From Salinivirgaceae bacterium (lineage in GTDB: Bacteria; Bacteroidota; Bacteroidia; Bacteroidales; SZUA-534): 32,150 nucleotides of DNA. The stretch is from positions 1 to 32,150 of the forward strand of contig JAEEPS010000034.1 of the NCBI GenBank assembly GCA_016284875.1. Reading direction: 5' to 3'. The notes under the pieces are model-generated. The model searched no databases and was not told the DNA's origin. It saw nothing but the letters and a program-made list of their open reading frames with translations. Shown in pieces: positions 31,433 to 32,150 of this stretch (positions within the stretch are counted from its first letter, which is position 1; each line of letters opens with the position of its first letter). The position numbers were made by a program, and so were the translations under genes.

Positions 31433-31974
31433 TGATTTAAATTATTAATCTGTAGTAATGGTTTTGTTTTGATGATGTTGGCCAGAATCAGGCTGAAGAA
31501 TCCAGCGCCAATGAGTTGCATAATGAACATCACAAAGGCCATTGAGCCGCCCGAGAGCGATTCTCTGTATAAATTCATCATTGCCGCCGTCTGCTCGTCG
31601 TTCATTCCCCACTGCTGCCGCAAGACGGGTTCAACCTGACCGATAATGGTTTGAAGGTCTTCAGGCGCGATGGTGCTGTAGTAGAAATATCCGAACACGG
31701 CAAGCACTATGGCGCTAATCACGTTGAGTTTGGTGACGTAGAGCAGCGCGCGGCCGTAGATGAACTTCTCGCCTTCGACAGCCTCACGGTACTGACGGCC
31801 TGAAATCATCACCACAAACGAGAAGATGATGATGTTGAGCCACGAGATGTTGTCGCCAGGCGTGTGCGTCATTCCCCGCAGGTGCGCAATGAAGATGGTG
31901 GACGCAAACGACAGACCGATTACCGCCCCAACCTTCAGAATGAATAAGTTGACTTCGTTTTTTTCAGACATCAT
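31429..31974 (-). CDS. DUF4199 integral membrane protein
   Basis: A 181-residue membrane protein of the DUF4199 family, seen almost only in Bacteroidetes and often next to a GT2 gene as here. It has four hydrophobic helices (FILKVGAVIGLSFASTIFIA, WLNIIIFSFVVMIS, KLNVISAIVLAVFGYFYY, FVMFIMQLIGAGFFSLILAN). A conserved-looking GRQYREAVEGEKFIYGRAL and a periplasmic/cytosolic loop with DLQTIIGQVEPVLRQQWG lie between them. Function unknown. Start: two adjacent ATGs at 31974 and 31971; the longer frame to 32043 would read through the TATATTTG promoter box at 31998-31991, so it is rejected. Its TGA overlaps the GT2 ATG, implying translational coupling. Confidence 0.85.
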   Translation of the reverse strand: MMSEKNEVNLFILKVGAVIGLSFASTIFIAHLRGMTHTPGDNISWLNIIIFSFVVMISGRQYREAVEGEKFIYGRALLYVTKLNVISAIVLAVFGYFYYSTIAPEDLQTIIGQVEPVLRQQWGMNDEQTAAMMNLYRESLSGGSMAFVMFIMQLIGAGFFSLILANIIKTKPLLQINNLNQ

Positions 31975-31990
31975 TGATGAGTTTGAACTG

Positions 31991-32024
31991 CAAATATAAC
32001 TTAAACGCAAACTGAAAACACAAA
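31991..32024 (-). promoter_or_regulatory. Promoter for the DUF4199-GT2 operon: TTTG-N22-TATATTTG
   Basis: On the minus strand TATATTTG (31998-31991) fits TAnnTTTG, with TTTG (32024-32021) 22 bases upstream. The start codon lies 16 bases after the -7 box, giving a very short leader. Confidence 0.55.
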
Positions 32025-32043
32025 CATTAATCAAAAACAGCAA

Positions 32044-32097
32044 CTCAACTTTTTAAACCCCATCTCAACCTTCTAAACTTTTCTAAACATTCTCAAC
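32044..32097. repeat. CTAAAC/CTCAAC short-repeat array
   Basis: Six hexamers, CTCAAC (32044), TTAAAC (32053), CTCAAC (32064), CTAAAC (32073), CTAAAC (32083) and CTCAAC (32092), recur every 9-11 bases, close to one helical turn. The words are like those at 4146-4177. The array lies between the DUF4199 promoter and the possible gene start at 32132. Confidence 0.5.
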
Positions 32098-32131
32098 CTT
32101 TTCTTATCTTCGCCTCAAAACTTCTGAAGCA

Positions 32132-32150
32132 ATGTTTTCAGTTTTCAAAA
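32132..32150 (+). CDS. Possible start of a plus-strand gene cut by the window edge
   Basis: An ATG at 32132 opens a frame MFSVFK that reaches the right edge. A TATCTTCG at 32105-32112, a variant of the -7 box also seen before other genes here, lies 19 bases upstream. Only six codons are visible, so the product is unknown and the call is tentative. Confidence 0.35.

Overview
The window looks like chromosomal DNA of a Bacteroidales/Bacteroidetes bacterium, probably an anaerobic host-associated lineage. Four lines of sequence evidence support this. Promoter-like TTTG / TAnnTTTG pairs precede several genes, and Shine-Dalgarno sites are not conspicuous. A PorE-like OmpA/TPR/PD40 protein of the type IX secretion system (T9SS) is present. 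A very large BspA-type leucine-rich-repeat surface protein ends in a T9SS-like sorting tail. Families common in this phylum also occur: GSCFA, DUF4199 paired with a GT2 glycosyltransferase, a Mrp ATPase without a CxxC, and a DcuB carrier.

Layout. 1-519: N-terminal part of a membrane pyrophosphatase (minus), cut by the left edge. 742-2057: small cysteine-cluster protein and a membrane GT2 glycosyltransferase (plus). 2103-6193 (minus): metallophosphoesterase and aldo/keto reductase separated by 2 bases, then the PorE-like gene beyond a short-repeat spacer. 6400-8962 (plus): GSCFA protein, a C_GCAxxG_C_C protein and a membrane-anchored coiled-coil protein. 8986-12231 (minus): mrp followed by tex. 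12366-13472 (plus): ychF with a clear promoter and terminator. 13685-21322: a 2545-residue secreted repeat protein with its own promoter and terminator. 21487-24263 (minus): a PAP2-like membrane protein overlapping rnr. 24376-25032: HAD phosphatase (plus). 25034-29921 (minus): DUF436 protein, a secreted barrel-like protein, dcuB, gluQ and a HEPN/MNT toxin-antitoxin pair. 29997-31974 (minus): DUF4199, GT2 and a small exported protein, joined by ATGA overlaps. A plus-strand gene may begin at 32132.

How the genes fit together. The PorE-like protein (4181-6193) would anchor the T9SS to peptidoglycan, and the giant protein (13685-21322) carries what looks like a T9SS tail, so machinery and a candidate cargo lie in the same window. 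Most other genes are housekeeping: RNA decay (rnr), tRNA modification (gluQ), Fe-S handling (mrp), transcription/translation accessory factors (tex, ychF) and anaerobic fumarate/succinate exchange (dcuB).

The least explained sequence is the gap 27887-28300. It holds two copies, exactly 100 bp apart, of an inverted-repeat element built from 10-bp modules. The outer arms of the two copies differ by compensatory changes. Short-repeat arrays at 4058-4177, 21426-21497 and 32044-32097 are further unexplained intergenic structures. No tRNA, rRNA, CRISPR array, insertion sequence or phage gene was recognised.
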